A DNA stretch of 64,000 nt. Origin: Klebsormidium nitens. Lineage: Eukaryota; Streptophyta; Klebsormidiophyceae; Klebsormidiales; Klebsormidiaceae. The position numbers and the translations under genes were made by a program. Below, in pieces: positions 37,492 to 49,755 of the stretch. Location: positions 124,001 to 188,000 of the forward strand of contig DF236990.1 of NCBI GenBank assembly GCA_000708835.1, written 5' to 3'. Position 1 is the first letter of the stretch. Every line of letters starts with the position of its first letter. The notes beneath the pieces were generated by a model, which had not been told where the DNA came from, did not search any database, and saw only the letters and a list, made by a program, of their open reading frames with translations.

Positions 37492-39204
37492 CTGTGGTTT
37501 TGCAAAAGTAGGGGCGAAAGTTACAAGATTCGGAAGTGTCTAGACTATCGTTGCATGGGTTGGGTGTACAAAGTCAGTGCGCATTTGCATTGGCAGCATT
37601 GAAAGGAGTTGCATAAGGGAGCTAATTCGAGTCGCAATTTTGTATGTCTGTTGATTGCAGTCAAAACGGAGTTAGCTAGCGTGGCGGGTAGATGAACATC
37701 TTTGCATAGAAGGACTCTTCAACATGTTGGTCTAGTAGTAGGCTACCTTCGGCATCATTTAAGCAGTTTAGGCATCCGGTGTTCGTAATCGAAGACGTCA
37801 ATCCAGATGAGTCTTCAACAAACTTCACTTGTGCTGCTTAGTCATACTGGAATAAACGGTCATCTGCCCGGCTGCAGAGTTTTGGCTTCTACGAACTCGA
37901 TCCTGCGTTTCAAGACTGCGCAGCCCACTGAGTCGGAAGTCTCGCGAGATTCAAATCCTTACTGTGCATATTTAAAACTAAGTGCGCGCTAGCTGCATGA
38001 GATAGATAGGTAGTGATGACATATAACCTGATGAGCTAGCTGCTAGCTAGTCCAAGCGCGGCCGCCAGCTATCGTTGCCATCCATGCACCTCCATCGCTT
38101 CAATGCGGCGCAAGCAATTAGGGCAAACACGAAATGTCATGCTCATGCAAGTCATGCTCATTGAATCTTGACGGTGATCAGCGATCCGTCGGACCATTGG
38201 TATTCATATGCTACGTATATGAACGAACGTAAGGACCGGGTACATGTATCTAGCTATGATCTGCCAGCCGGCAATGGCGGCAGTCGCGTACACTTTGTGT
38301 ATAATGGGGCGGCCACCGCGCCCCACGCAGCCATGCATATCATTATCAGCTAGCCGATGAAGTTTGAATCGCCATATTAGCATTACGTACCATTCGCAAG
38401 CCTGTGCGCCGGGCTGCAATTCAGTGACTGCATCGCCCGGCCATATATATGCACCACATATACCGCCTACTCAGGCGCTACTAGGCTAGGACTCGCGATT
38501 AATTCGGACTCGATTGATTGATAACACACGTTCTCATACATGAATCTATTATGCCATGAGATAACAGGCTATGGCCTATTTGGCTACCGCGAGAACGACG
38601 AGAGACCATCGATCGCTTCTCGATCGCGCATGCCATGATGCCTGGCCGGATCATGAGGGTGTGGTATTAAGTGCTACGTTATATAAGCGGAGTGCAATTG
38701 CACATCTGCTATCTTCCACAGAAGTTTTGCGCTAGTGTGCATATCAGACGGTTAATATCCATTGAGACTAGCCTGCTGAACGGCACCGTTATATTGGGGG
38801 CATTGCTTCAATGCAGCTAGTGCGCCAGCCTGTGCAACAACCCTTAAGAGTTTCTGGGCCTGCATGACCTACTAAGCCGCGCCTTGTTGTTCGTAGTACA
38901 TAGTACAAATCATCGCTGCAATCTAATTCGATGATTTGTTGTCTTTGCCGCCAGCCTGATCCTCTTTCCTCAAAGTCTATTCCGAGTCGTTTTGGTCCTG
39001 TGTACGTCACTACATGTATACGGCTCTAGAGCGACTGCATCTAGCTAGTAAACACTAGGCAATGAGTTCTAATGTCGGTTCAATCCAGAGGAACAATGCG
39101 ACCAATATGACAACTCGTTTCCCGATTTCAATTGCAATGTGCTCCCAAAGAATGCTTAGCCACCTTCGCCCAACAAGCAAGTTCACCTCCGTTCAACACT
39201 TTAG
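37492..39204. other. Intergenic region between convergent genes
   Basis: It lies between the 3' ends of the b561-B and PLGG1-like genes. No coding motif is seen. From about 37990 to 39060 it is rich in short palindromes such as GCTAGCTAGC, ATCGATCG and CATATATATG, which gives long but meaningless open frames. Confidence 0.55.
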
Positions 39205-42200
39205 TTACATCGCCCCAGCAACTCTCAAAAGCATGTTCCGGAAGGCCGGTATACACACGAGTGTCACAGTGACAGCTCCCTTGATCGCCACGGTGAGACC
39301 CGCCACTGCAGCCGCTTCCGGTTCCTCGCCCATCTGAGAGTAAAAAGAGGGGGTCGTCCCGTTTTCAGTCTACTTTCATTTACGTACATGTTAGGCCGGT
39401 CCGCGCTTGTGGAAGAGGTGCTGTACCTTGCCGCTAGGAGACCGTCAGGGGAAAAGAGCTGCGCCAAGCAAAAGCGCAGCGGAGAGTAGCAGCTCTATGC
39501 AAAGGCGCTTGGAAACCCGACCAAGCAGTGCAAGGAATCCAGCACGTTTCTACGCGAGCTCATTCCGGGAGTCAAAATTACTAATATTTGTTCCAAGTCA
39601 TGAGACGCTTGCGAATATGTGGCTATGGCGTGCACTAGACTTCTTATGGTTGCTGTATACACCAACGAGGCTCGCTCACACTCTGGCAACCAGTGACTTC
39701 CAATGAAGCCATTTCAATAGCAGGTGTTGCACCAAACGTCCTTGTTGCGTGATGCAAAACCCTGGACTGCGGTCCTCCAATATCAGTGATGAAGCTGACA
39801 TGAAAGGAACAAAGGACCGGAGAAATCAGCAACCCGTCATGGAATGCATTGAAAGCGCATTCTCACCAAGGAGGATGTTCCGAGCACGTGAGACGACGCC
39901 GCTACGGCAGCTCCGCGGGCGATAGGGTCCCGAACCTGTGGGGCAATTACGACTTTCTGGTAAGTCGGCAATAAGCGGAAGGACTAGACACGGGCTCCTA
40001 GGGTCACTAAAAGTTGCAGCCTAGGGGCTGGGCCTGCGGAACATCAAATGTCAACGAAAGTAAGAACAGACGTCCACGAGAACACCACCACAAAAGGCGG
40101 TCTACTGAGGTGCAGATTGGGAATTTAAGTCGATTCTCGGGTGCCAAAACATGGAAGGCCCCCTGCCCGATATCATTGGGAACACAAGTTTGATGAGTGC
40201 CGTGGGTTGGAGTACGGGACAGGTCTAAAAATTCGAGAACGTACCTGGATAAATTCCTCCAGGATTGCCGGCGGCCACTTACAATCTTCACTTAGCATTC
40301 CACTGTGCGGTCTGATGAGAGATTTGGCGAGCGACGGTACTGATTGAACCACCATTCAGTCCACAAATCAAGACCCTGCTTTTAGAGCAGCCTCTCACAT
40401 CTTCCTCGAACCGGGCTTCAAAACACTGGAACTAGAAACGTTCAAACTAGAAGCGTTCAACAACGGAACCAAACGTCCAAACTCCTAGAACCGCAGCTTG
40501 GTGAGGGGATCTCTCAAAACCAGTGCACACGCCTTCAATCTAAAGGCCGTTGAGCTCCCCACCTTCCAGCTGTCAAGGATGGACCGAGCGGTGTTGAGGC
40601 CGACCGTGCCGCATGCTGTGACGTTCTCCACTACCAGGGGGATGCTGCATGCGAGCGCCGTGGGGCCGGCCATCTCAAGAGCGAGCCCCAGAGTTGTCTG
40701 CGCAAACGAGGTCAAAGAAAGTCAGTGTCGTAAGAGTCATATGAGTGTCGTTCAGGTTCTGAAGGAGAATATAGATTGCCAGCGCGGAGGGACCGACCAT
40801 CTCGAGAGCGAGGCCCAGAGTTGTCTGCAGAAGTCAGTGTTCGTGAAGAAATGTTCGTAAGTATGTCGAAGCTCTGGGTCAGAGTAAAGAAAGCGGCAGT
40901 TTGTTTGGGAGACCATAATGTTGACAGATTCAATGTCTGTGGGACTATGTAGAGGTTGGTGAAGGGGTTTTTAGAGGACTGCCACACGCCAGCGGGGAGC
41001 GGCCATCTCGAGAGCGAGGCCCAGAGTTGTTTGTGCGAAACAACTCGACAAGAGTCAAGAATCGTAAATTATCAGGTGATCGCTTCCTGAAACCAATTTG
41101 ATTGTTAGTGAAGCATTCTCGGAGGTCTCCCGAAAACGACGAACAACACACCGGAGAAGGTGAGCAAAAGTCAAAAAACATCTTGTTCGGAACACATGTT
41201 GGGCAAAGTAGCCGAAAGCCTGAACTATGATGTCTGATTGCGCTTGGAACGGACATGCACAGCTTTGACGCACCGTTTCGGTGAGGAGGGGGACGCCGAA
41301 ATGTGGCGACAGCCCGAGCAGTCGAGTAGCGCTAGCGGTGAACAGGAGGGACCTGAAGACGGCAACGAGAGAACGGTTCAGCGGACTTCTCGAGTCGGCT
41401 CATTAAAGCTTCCGGGTCATTTCCTACTGAGTTTCTCAACCTGATTACATTGCAAGTTGCCAAAGAGCAATAAGGCCCATCGAACAATGGGCGGGTGCTG
41501 AGGTTTCAAGCAAAGAGAAGAGAGGGGAGACTCACAGGGGGGTAATGAGTAAGCAGACGCCCGCTAGCTGTAGCACGGACTTTTTTAGGATCGCACGCTG
41601 GATGTATACCTGCGAAAAATCGAATCACCGGTTGAGATTCCAGAAGCGGAGGTAGTCGGGGCTTTATCCTTTAGAGTTGCAAAGATTCACGGCTGTAAGG
41701 AGAGGCGGTAGCCTTGACGATTAAATGTTCCAAGGAACGTGTTCACAACATGATGTTGCAGAAGCGATACCCGTTCATGTCGCTCAAGAAGTACTAACGT
41801 TTTCGGAACTTGAGAGCGCCATCGCGGCCCCTAGACAACTCTTGACTGGTTCGCAACCGTGGTTAACCTACAGTTTATCTTCCACGCTGGCATTAACACG
41901 CCCCAGCCTTTTCAATAGGTTGGTACCGGAAAAAGGGACGGTTGAGCTCCGTTCAAATACGCCGTTTGATCGACATTGCAATCTGTGACTCTCGAAAGTT
42001 GCGCTGTCCACAGACGTGAGATGTCACTCAGAGCATTGTTATCCATTTCCTCTGGAGTCTAGATTATCAAATTAATGAACCAATGAAGCCTGCGGTGTCA
42101 GACCAACAATTCTTAGAACTTGCGGGTTGAAAAGCGGTTCCAGCTAAGGTTTAAAAGCCGAGACCGGCCACAGAGTGCGGTGAGTTAGGGGTTCTGTGTT

Positions 42201-45200
42201 TCGGCGCTCACCTTGAAACCGAGAGCCGCGACAGCTGGACCGATGAGCATGCTGATCAGCTTAGCCGAGCCCTTCATGTACAGCGTGATTCCGTTGGACC
42301 AGCCCCCGAGGCAAACGGAACCGTAGACGGCTAGGATGCCGGACAGCAGAAGCCCGGACAGGACCGTCGGGCTCAGGACCTTTTTCATACCCTTGGGCAA
42401 TCTGCAATCGAAAGGTGTGGAACGGGTTGACGATGGATGGGGACGTCGTAAACGCTTCTCAAACGAGCTCTTGGTGATGGTTTTCAAGACAACGGGAAGC
42501 TTTTTAGCGAGTACGGAGCAAGCGTGTCGTCTGATCGAACACTCTCGGTCGTTAACGAAGGATAGAATTACCAATAGACCCAACTCAACCATTCGCGGAT
42601 GATCCCTCGCAGAACAGAACAGAACTTAGTATGATCGACACGGCATCCGTGAACCAGGAAGCTGATCCTAGCTTGTACTGAGTATCTCAAAACCGCATGT
42701 GCATAGCGAACCCCGGTAATCTGAGCGCCAAGCTTTCAGAAGAGCCTAAGAACCGGTTCCTCATCAGTGCACGGTATGTCAAGTGCACTTACCAGCTATC
42801 TCAGCCCCACGCAATGAAGGCGAAGCTTTCCATCGTTCCTCCTCAAAAGGAATCTACTTGAGATCCTGATACGATTCTCTCAGAACCATAAGTTTTCAGA
42901 ACAGAACTCTATTCGACGCACTTGCCTGGTACACTGCGTGTTCAGCGTGCTCGTCAAAAACATCGCGGCATGAATGCGAAGCTGCCCTTCGTCCTCCCAA
43001 AAGCGACGGCATTCCAAATCACCAACGTTGAGAACAGGATCAAACGAACTTGGTTTTCAACTCTTAAAAACCCCAAAACCCTCAAAAGCCTTTACCTGGT
43101 GCACTGCATGTAGATCGTGCTCGTCAGGAAGATAAGCCTTGGCGCCATGAAGGCGAAACTTCCCTCGGCCCCAATCGCGACGGCACTCTCACACCAATGT
43201 TGACAACAGGATCAAACCAAAACTAGTTACCATCTCTCAGAACCAAAAACCTTCAAATGCCGTTACCTGGTGCACTGCATGTCGAGCATGCTCGTGAAGA
43301 GGATGAGTCCCGGCGCCATAAAGGCAACTCCTCCCTTGATTGCCAATTAAAAGCAGAGTTTCAGACAAAATGACGAGCATACTGTCGAGTCGGGTATACT
43401 CCTCTGAAAGCTCAAAATCTCTCGGAACCCAACACGTACCTGGTGCACTGCATGTAGATTGTGCTTGTTAAGAGGATTAGCCCCGGCGCCATGAACGCGA
43501 AGCTCCCCCTCGTCCTAGCGAAAGCGGCGGCGCTGCCCAGCAGGACTGTCGCTGCCAGTGCGTGGGCAAGCACCGGAGGCGCTAATCGTTTCGGGTTGGA
43601 GATGCGGCTCGCGAGGTCGTCCAAGAACCGGGCGCCTATCATAGCCGCCTGTAAAGGGAAACGGAAATCTGGTTTAGATGCGGATATCTTGGGGTGTTGG
43701 AACATACTTGGAAAAATGGATTGTTTCGAAGTCGAGTCTTGAAGAAGGGATGTGGCTTGGATGCGGCTCGCGAGGTCACAAAAAAATCGGGCGCCCATCA
43801 TAGCCGCCTGCGGGAAACTTCTCACGAGTGAAACACTGTGAGCAGATAGCTTTACTGATGGGGACATATCTTTTTCCTTAAGGAAGCTTCAGGAATTGTT
43901 TCGTGATGGGGAATGCAGATGGCGGGGTCGTCCAAGAACCTGTCGCAAATCATGGCAGCCTGCGGGAGGGATTGCCTGCCATATAGGAACTTGGAAGCGT
44001 TATAAGAAGTCTCCATGGGCATTTGTGGAAGGGGCGGCTTGTTGGGTACCAGCGACGAAGGGTTGGCACCAGTCAGGGTTGAAGGGACCTGGAGATCGAG
44101 ATCAAAGATTTGAAGTCAGGTGATGTCAGCATGACTATCCCGTGATGAGTGATGTGCGTTGCCTGCGAAGCAGGCGGCGAAGTGAGCTTGGAAACCAATG
44201 CCAAGGCTTCTCGGATTAGCAGCTCACGTTGTGCGACGAAAGGCTGCATGTATGGGACGAGACTTCGTGAATGCTACAACCCCTTTCATGTAAGGCAGGC
44301 GGTGTGACTTGGTCTATGCAACACAGAGGGAACGCTTAAGGAGCGGCTGGCTTGCGGAGTCAAGAGTAATTTCACCATCAAAACTTCTCCAAATGCGACT
44401 TGATTACCATCCAGAGGCATCTGCAAAGGCACCGACTAGCTCTACGTGGAGTGACTTTTTATGGACCCTGGATCAAGTGCGAATCCCAATGTGGCCGTTC
44501 ACGGAAAGTCTGAGTAGCCGCCAGAACGCTCAAACTTTGCCATCCAACAGATTGCAAGGAGTCCGAGAGTCTGCTATAGGTATGGAAACTCAAATCAACC
44601 CGCACGGTCTGAGAATGTGAGGTGAGCGCAGTCCACAAAGTCCTTGCGTTTCTCTCCGCAAACCCTCAGAGAGTCGTGGAAATCCCACCTTCTTCACGTC
44701 CTTCTCTTTCGACCCCATCGCCAGCCCGGCTAGCGCCTTGCTCCCCTGCGCGGCAAACCGCTTGGTCGCCGTCTGCGCCACCGACCGCACCATCTCGATA
44801 CGCTGCTCGTGCGAGAGATTCGGCGGAGGCGCGGTGCGGAGCCGGCCGCCGCGAGCCACCGTAATGCGCTCGACCAGGACTGCGCTGCTCCAGAGTGTGA
44901 AGAGGTACGTCGCGACTGCAGGAGTAAAGAAAGGTTTCAACAAGCTCAACTGAAGCGGGTGGGCGAAATGATTTGGCAGGGGCGCAATGCGAAGGCTCCG
45001 CCGCGAGCGTGTGATATCCGCTCGACCAGGACTGCGCTGCTCCAGAGTGTGGATAGGTACGTCGCAACTGCAGGAGTTTAAAATAGGTGTGAATAAGCAC
45101 CACAAAAGTGGTCGGTATAGAGAAAAGAGGGCGGTTGGGCAGTTTGTTCGGCGGGGGGGTCGGTGCGGAGGCGGCCGCCACGGACGAGTGTTGTCCGCTC

Positions 45201-48104
45201 AACCGGATTGCGCTGCTGCAGAGGGTGATAGGTGCATGGCAATTGGGGGAAGGACGAAGAGGGTGAATAAGCCCTTCCTTTGAAAGCTAAAATTGTTGGT
45301 AGTCCGGAGGAAAAGGCCGGTGAGTAATGATTTGGCATCGGTGCCGTACGGAGCCGGCCGTTGCGGGCCAGGGTGATGTGCGCGACCAGGACGGCGCTGC
45401 GACAGATTGTGAAAACGTACGTGGCACATTGGGGGCAACACAAGAGTGCGAGTACGCTCCACGTTTTGTAATTTAGGTCGTCGGAGTTCCAGGAAACGGG
45501 CGGGAAAGCAAAACTTTGGCGGGGTTGCCGTGCGGAAGCGGCCGTGAATAGAAAGAGTGGGTATCTCAAAAGAGAGCGAGACGGGCCTCTTAAACGGCTT
45601 TTCATGTAACTACCCTCGTAGGCTGAACGAAGTTAGAAACGGAAGGTGGCTGTAAGCCTTCAGTTCAGCTACAGATTATCATTGAGAGGGGCTTCGACGA
45701 TGTTCCCTAGTTGTGGCCTAAAAACGCATATCTGAACTACAGGAGTCACTTGAGGCTGACCTGTAATGAGAGCCACCATTACGAAGTTGAGACCAGTGGG
45801 GATCTCCGCGATTGTAATGCCAACCTGCAATCACAAACCGTCCACTCGATCAAGATAACAAACCTAATCTGTCCGCTCACACGCTCACCAGGAACGCTTT
45901 CACAACAGCAACGAACGTGCATGGATGCAACAACGAATCGGTTTTATTCCCGGTTGACACGAGTTCTTCCGCTAAGAACACTACATTGGTACTCTTCTGT
46001 CATGCACTAACATTACCGGCGCGCTTTGAGCCAAGTTCCATACGTGGTTCCCTCTCTGCTTTTGTTATCAAAGGCCAGATGCTTGCACGTCAAAAACGGT
46101 AGAGAGTGCCGTTGAAATGAAGTCAAAGGATCTCGGTTTTCGACTTACCACGGAGGGAACAAAGAATGCGGGGAGCCAGGCGTCGAAGAAACCAAGAGCA
46201 GGCTCGAAGAGATTGTATACTGCGAGAAGGACAGTGGAAGGAAGAAGTGAGCACACATGCCCTAAAAGTACTGGCGACCATTGCATCCAATCGATATTGG
46301 ATGAAACATGTTCTTCGCTCTTCAGCTAGACATCTATCTAGGTAAATGCAGGTCCTATCAGAAACCGATTTTACCCCAAAGCGGCATACGAGAAATGCTG
46401 ACGGACATTTGTCAACAATTAACCATCAAGGCATGTCCGAATCCAGTACAACATTCCGCAGCTTACTGCTCTTTCTCAGGTATTTTCTGTCGCCCTAAGA
46501 GCCTTTTGTCGCTTGAAGCCTCAAGTTGCGATCTCGGCGTATGTGTGTCACTCTAAATCTTAAGCACTCATTCATTTCGCTGGGCCTTCTTCCGCTCACC
46601 GTGCCTAGACGCGGCATCGGGAGTCGACATCGCCACCGCAATCGCTGCCAACATCAACACTGGCGCGGACACGCGCGCCCCCGACGTTTTCAGGTACGCT
46701 GCCAGCCCCCGCTCGACGCCAACAAGGAAGAAGACGCCCAACGCTGCCTTGCCTGCAAATTCGAAAAGGAGGGGGTAATGTCGGGACTCGACCGGGTGAA
46801 GTTACGGTCCGTCAATATTGAGCTGCCTGGAGCCAGCTGAATATTTTGAGTGGAGGCAGTCTGTGTCGATCAGACCACTCTTTGCTGTGATACACATGAA
46901 ACGAAGCTCAGAAAAGGGTGAGTCTGGAGCTGGACGCAGGCAGCAGAAAAATGAGGGATTTGGGGGGGACTACCTAGAAAAGGGTATGGGACAAGGGGGT
47001 TTGTTTACCCGTATGCTGCCGAAAAGACGGCAAACAGGCCTCTTTCTGCATCATCTCAGCGGACACTGTTCCTTGTTGGTCAGGGCCACTCTTTCCGATC
47101 TTCTGACAACAACTACCCGTGAGGTTAATCAAAGAGGGGGCTCTGACAGTCCGATCGGATGATGACGTATTGCATCCTTGCCTTTAAGTTCTGAAACATG
47201 CAAAGGTCAGCTGCAACAGCAGGCCCCTAGGTAACAACACACCGGTAGACTGAGCATGGATATAGGTTATTAAGTGGATGTGACCTGTAATGCGCGCATG
47301 GCTGGGATCAAACGGGAGGCACAAGTGGGGCAAGAAAGTTCCCTAGCCCCTCGCATCCATCAATCAACGCAGAGCAGCTAGGATCCCTCAGAGTGGTTCC
47401 ATTAAGCACTCATGACACTCTGCCACAAATCGAGCAGATCCTTCGAACAAAGCTCCTGGCCCTACTTAGCGTCTCTTCATACTCATGCCCACTTCTCACT
47501 GCAAAAGAAGTGTAGGAGAGCCCCAACTTTCCGAACCGCAGGCCAACCAAACAGGAGACTCACGCGCTCGTATGGCTTGGGCTGGCGTCGGCTTCACTTC
47601 CGCGAGCGAGATCTGGACTTGCTTCAGCAGCCCCGGCTCTTGCTGCTCCTCCGGACGGTTGTCCGATGACGTCCGATTCGTGCTGGACACCTGAGCGTAC
47701 GCCCCTCTGCGCGCATTCCCAGCTTTGGAACACCCTCTACTGGTAACTAGACCGGGGCTTTCGCCGGCCAGAAAGTTTGAGGAGCGGCTGGCTGGAAGAC
47801 AGAACTTTTGTTTCTTGCGGGCATGCGTGTTACAGGGTGAAGTGCTTTTAGGGTTCAGAAAGTAGGAGGGATCGGACAGAGGCATTGTGGATTTTACGCC
47901 TGTGCCAGGTGGTCTGAAGTCGCATCTCGAATCTAGTTTTTGTAATGGGGCCAGGTTATAGATCTGGGGTTGAGGATGGTAGTGTCTTGCTGATGAGGCC
48001 CGTGCGGTGGTCTGCATTGCTCCTTCTATTGGAAAAAGATCTTCTCTGCACTTGTGCGGAAGGTGCGGTGCCTGCGCTAGGCGGACTCCAAAAGAAGTTG
48101 CCAT
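39205..48104 (-). CDS. PLGG1-like: PLGG1-like LrgA-LrgB fusion membrane protein (glycolate/glycerate translocator family)
   Basis: Twelve exons: 48104-47564, 46752-46600, 46219-46149, 45824-45761, 44915-44689, 43648-43440, 42401-42212, 41609-41536, 41352-41274, 40697-40563, 39935-39867 and 39333-39205. Their 1,941 nt give 646 residues, with all phases closing. Exon 1 encodes about 180 residues rich in Ser, Arg and Ala with few acidic residues at the start (MATSFGVRLAQAPHLPHKC), typical of a plastid transit region. The LrgA-type half follows (GVFFLVGVERGLAAYLK; VYNLFEPALGFFDAWLPAFF), then a charged loop, then the LrgB half: MLIGPAVAALGFKVYIQRA, RLLGLSPHFGVPLL, TTLGLALEMAGPTALA, VRDPIARGAAVAASSHVLGT and EPEAAAVAGL. 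This order matches plant PLGG1, the inner-envelope carrier exporting glycolate and importing glycerate in photorespiration. The usual SSHGLGT reads SSHVLGT, and overall divergence suggests a paralog, so transport substrate is inferred. Four exon edges are flanked by decayed copies. Confidence 0.9.
40765..41030 (-). repeat. Two copies of PLGG1-like exon 10 edge
   Basis: In gene direction the real exon starts at 40697 with TTLGLALEMAGPTALA. A copy starting at 40824 keeps a CTGCAG acceptor and reads TTLGLALEMVGPSALA, open for more than 20 codons. A second at 41030 reads TTLGLALEMAAPRW but its CAG has become CAA. The two copies share third-position bases that differ from the real exon, so they are closer to each other. 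Spacing is 127 and 206 bp. Confidence 0.88.
42760..43355 (-). repeat. Four donor-side copies of PLGG1-like exon 6
   Basis: The real exon ends at 43440 with SFAFMAPGLILLTSTIYMQC and a GTACGT donor. Downstream in gene direction, copies end near 43265, 43095, 42926 and 42760, at 167-175 bp steps. The first reads GVAFMAPGLILFTSMLDMQC and the second GSFAFMAPRLIFLTSTIYMQ, both still open with a GT donor. The third has a small deletion and frameshift, and the fourth is the most worn. This is the only array here on the donor side of an exon. Confidence 0.88.
43735..43960 (-). repeat. Two acceptor-side copies of PLGG1-like exon 6
   Basis: The real exon starts at 43648 with AAMIGARFLDDLASRI. Upstream in gene direction, a copy starting at 43807 after GCAG reads AAMMGARFFCDLASRI, and a second starting at 43959 after GCAG keeps about 30 bases (AAMICDRFLDDP). 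Spacing is 159 and 152 bp. The same exon is therefore flanked by copies on both sides. Confidence 0.88.
44985..45600 (-). repeat. Four acceptor-side copies of PLGG1-like exon 5 edge
   Basis: The real exon starts at 44915 (VATYLFTLWSSAVLVERI). Copies begin near 45067 (VATYLSTLWSSAVLVERI, CTGCAG kept), 45236 (acceptor AG lost), 45427 (ATYVFTICRSAVLVAHI) and about 45575 (only the GRLRTAPP-like part recognisable). Steps are about 150-190 bp. Similarity covers about 90 bases of exon and the adjoining intron end. Confidence 0.88.
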
Positions 48105-49361
48105 GCCTACAGATGCTCTTGAAGACAAACGAGCGCCTCTTCAAGAACTCCACATTCTGATCTTTTCCCACAGATCAACACAACTCCTCCTTGCTTGCTG
48201 TGTTTTGAGGTGTTCATGCAGACACGCAATGCCGTCCGCAATGCGCGCCCGCGAGCATGCAGTGGAGCCCAACACAACGCAGTTGAATGGCAGGACTTGC
48301 TTGACTCAAAATTTGTTGCCTGCCTACATTGCAACAACACACTGGCATTGCACACAGATTTGTGATTTTGAATTGTCAAGGCACGTTCCAACTTCCATGC
48401 AGTAGTGCCAAATGCCAATGGCCTGCCCAGGCAGGCCCAGCCAGTTGTCCGGTCAGGCTACATACCGTAGTTGCGTAACCATTCGATTGGAGAAAGTTTT
48501 TCACTTCCCCCTAGTTTGAGTTTGGCCAAATTCCCATCACTGTTTGGGCAATCTGATTCGTTCGAATCTCGATGGCTTCGAACTTCGAAGTTCGAACACA
48601 ACACATGGACGGCCAAAGCTATTTAGAGTCAGACTGTTGCGAGTACCCGGTACCGTATACAGCAAAATCAAAAAGTATTAAACTTTGGACGATACATTGC
48701 TACTCTAGCTTGACTCTCAACGGTGATCAATGTGTAAAGATTCATGAAATATAGAGGTACTCTGTGTTACTGGTAGGTAGTACCTATGTACCCGATACGA
48801 TGTACGTAGGTACCTACGGGTAACGGTAGGTCTACCGTACCATACCTATTCGGTCCCGGGACCCGCACATTCACCAGTAGGTACCTGGTACCTAGTACAC
48901 TGTACGATCTGTACGAACAGTGAAACAGACTCACCACGGTCCACCAGCCGTGCCAAACCTACATTCATGATTGGTGTTCACCCGGGGCGTCCTTGGTGGC
49001 CGCGGGATGAATTTGTTTGAATTAGGCTGTAAGAGATGAGGTCAAATTACGGTGACAATACGCGCCTATTGAGATCACGCTTGTGATCCAGGCCGCCCAT
49101 ACTCCTGAAAAGGTAAAGGAAATCCCCGGCGACTGTTCATGGTTCTCTTCAGCAACGGTCGTTTTGACTTTATAAGGCGAATTACGAGACTCAAGAGTCA
49201 GGTAGGATGCGAATCTGTCGACGGTCCCCGGCACTTGGGAGTCGGGTCACGACTAAAGTCACGACCTGACTTGGGAGTCTAGTCGGAGTCGGCCCCGGCC
49301 CCGGAGGGTTTCCCACAGCGGGCAAGAGAACCTGGACCTGGCCGGTGCCGAAGGCACCCCG

Positions 49362-49755
49362 CCGGCTGATATACCGTAAATAAAGTTTAATACCTATAAG
49401 GCAATGTGACCTACAAGGTACTGTATTGCGTAAGAGGATTGTACGTTTAATGATTGCGCGGTCGTACCCCGCGCTGCGCGGTGCGTACCCGAGAAGCAAC
49501 CGGGCCTGCCCTGGGACATTAGGGTCTCGCAAGCAACCGGGTGACAAGCAGGCCCTCCCTCTGACATTAGGGTCTCGCAAGCAGCCGGATGACAACCGGG
49601 CACTTCCCAGTAACATTAGGGTCTGTCGGTCACATTACCCTAGGTTTTTAGTGTTGCCCGGGGCTTTACATGTACGGTTTTCCTCTACGGTTGAAGAAAT
49701 TCCTTATACGGAACGTACCTTATAGGTATTAAACTTTATGGTTACCTATGCCGGC
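49362..49755. mobile_element. Foldback / MITE-like element
   Basis: A perfect 22-bp inverted repeat lies at 49380-49401 and 49718-49739 (core AGTTTAATACCTATAAGG on the left, its reverse complement on the right). Similarity continues imperfectly outward into GCCGGCT-containing ends. No transposase frame is present between the arms, so it would be a non-autonomous element. A target-site duplication is not clear. Confidence 0.6.
49489..49632 (+). repeat. Tandem repeat, 48-49 bp unit, about three copies
   Basis: Units begin at 49516, 49564 and 49613 with ACATTAGGGTCT; the first two continue CGCAAGCAACCGGG or CGCAAGCAGCCGGA. A partial unit precedes them from 49489. The array sits inside the foldback element. 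Confidence 0.85.

Noticed and set aside
40130-40290. Minus-strand segment reading TPTHGTHQT, faintly like the LrgB SSHGLGT motif
   Set aside because: The true exon (39935-39867) fits phase and motif fully; this segment has no flanking similarity, so a decayed copy is not supported.
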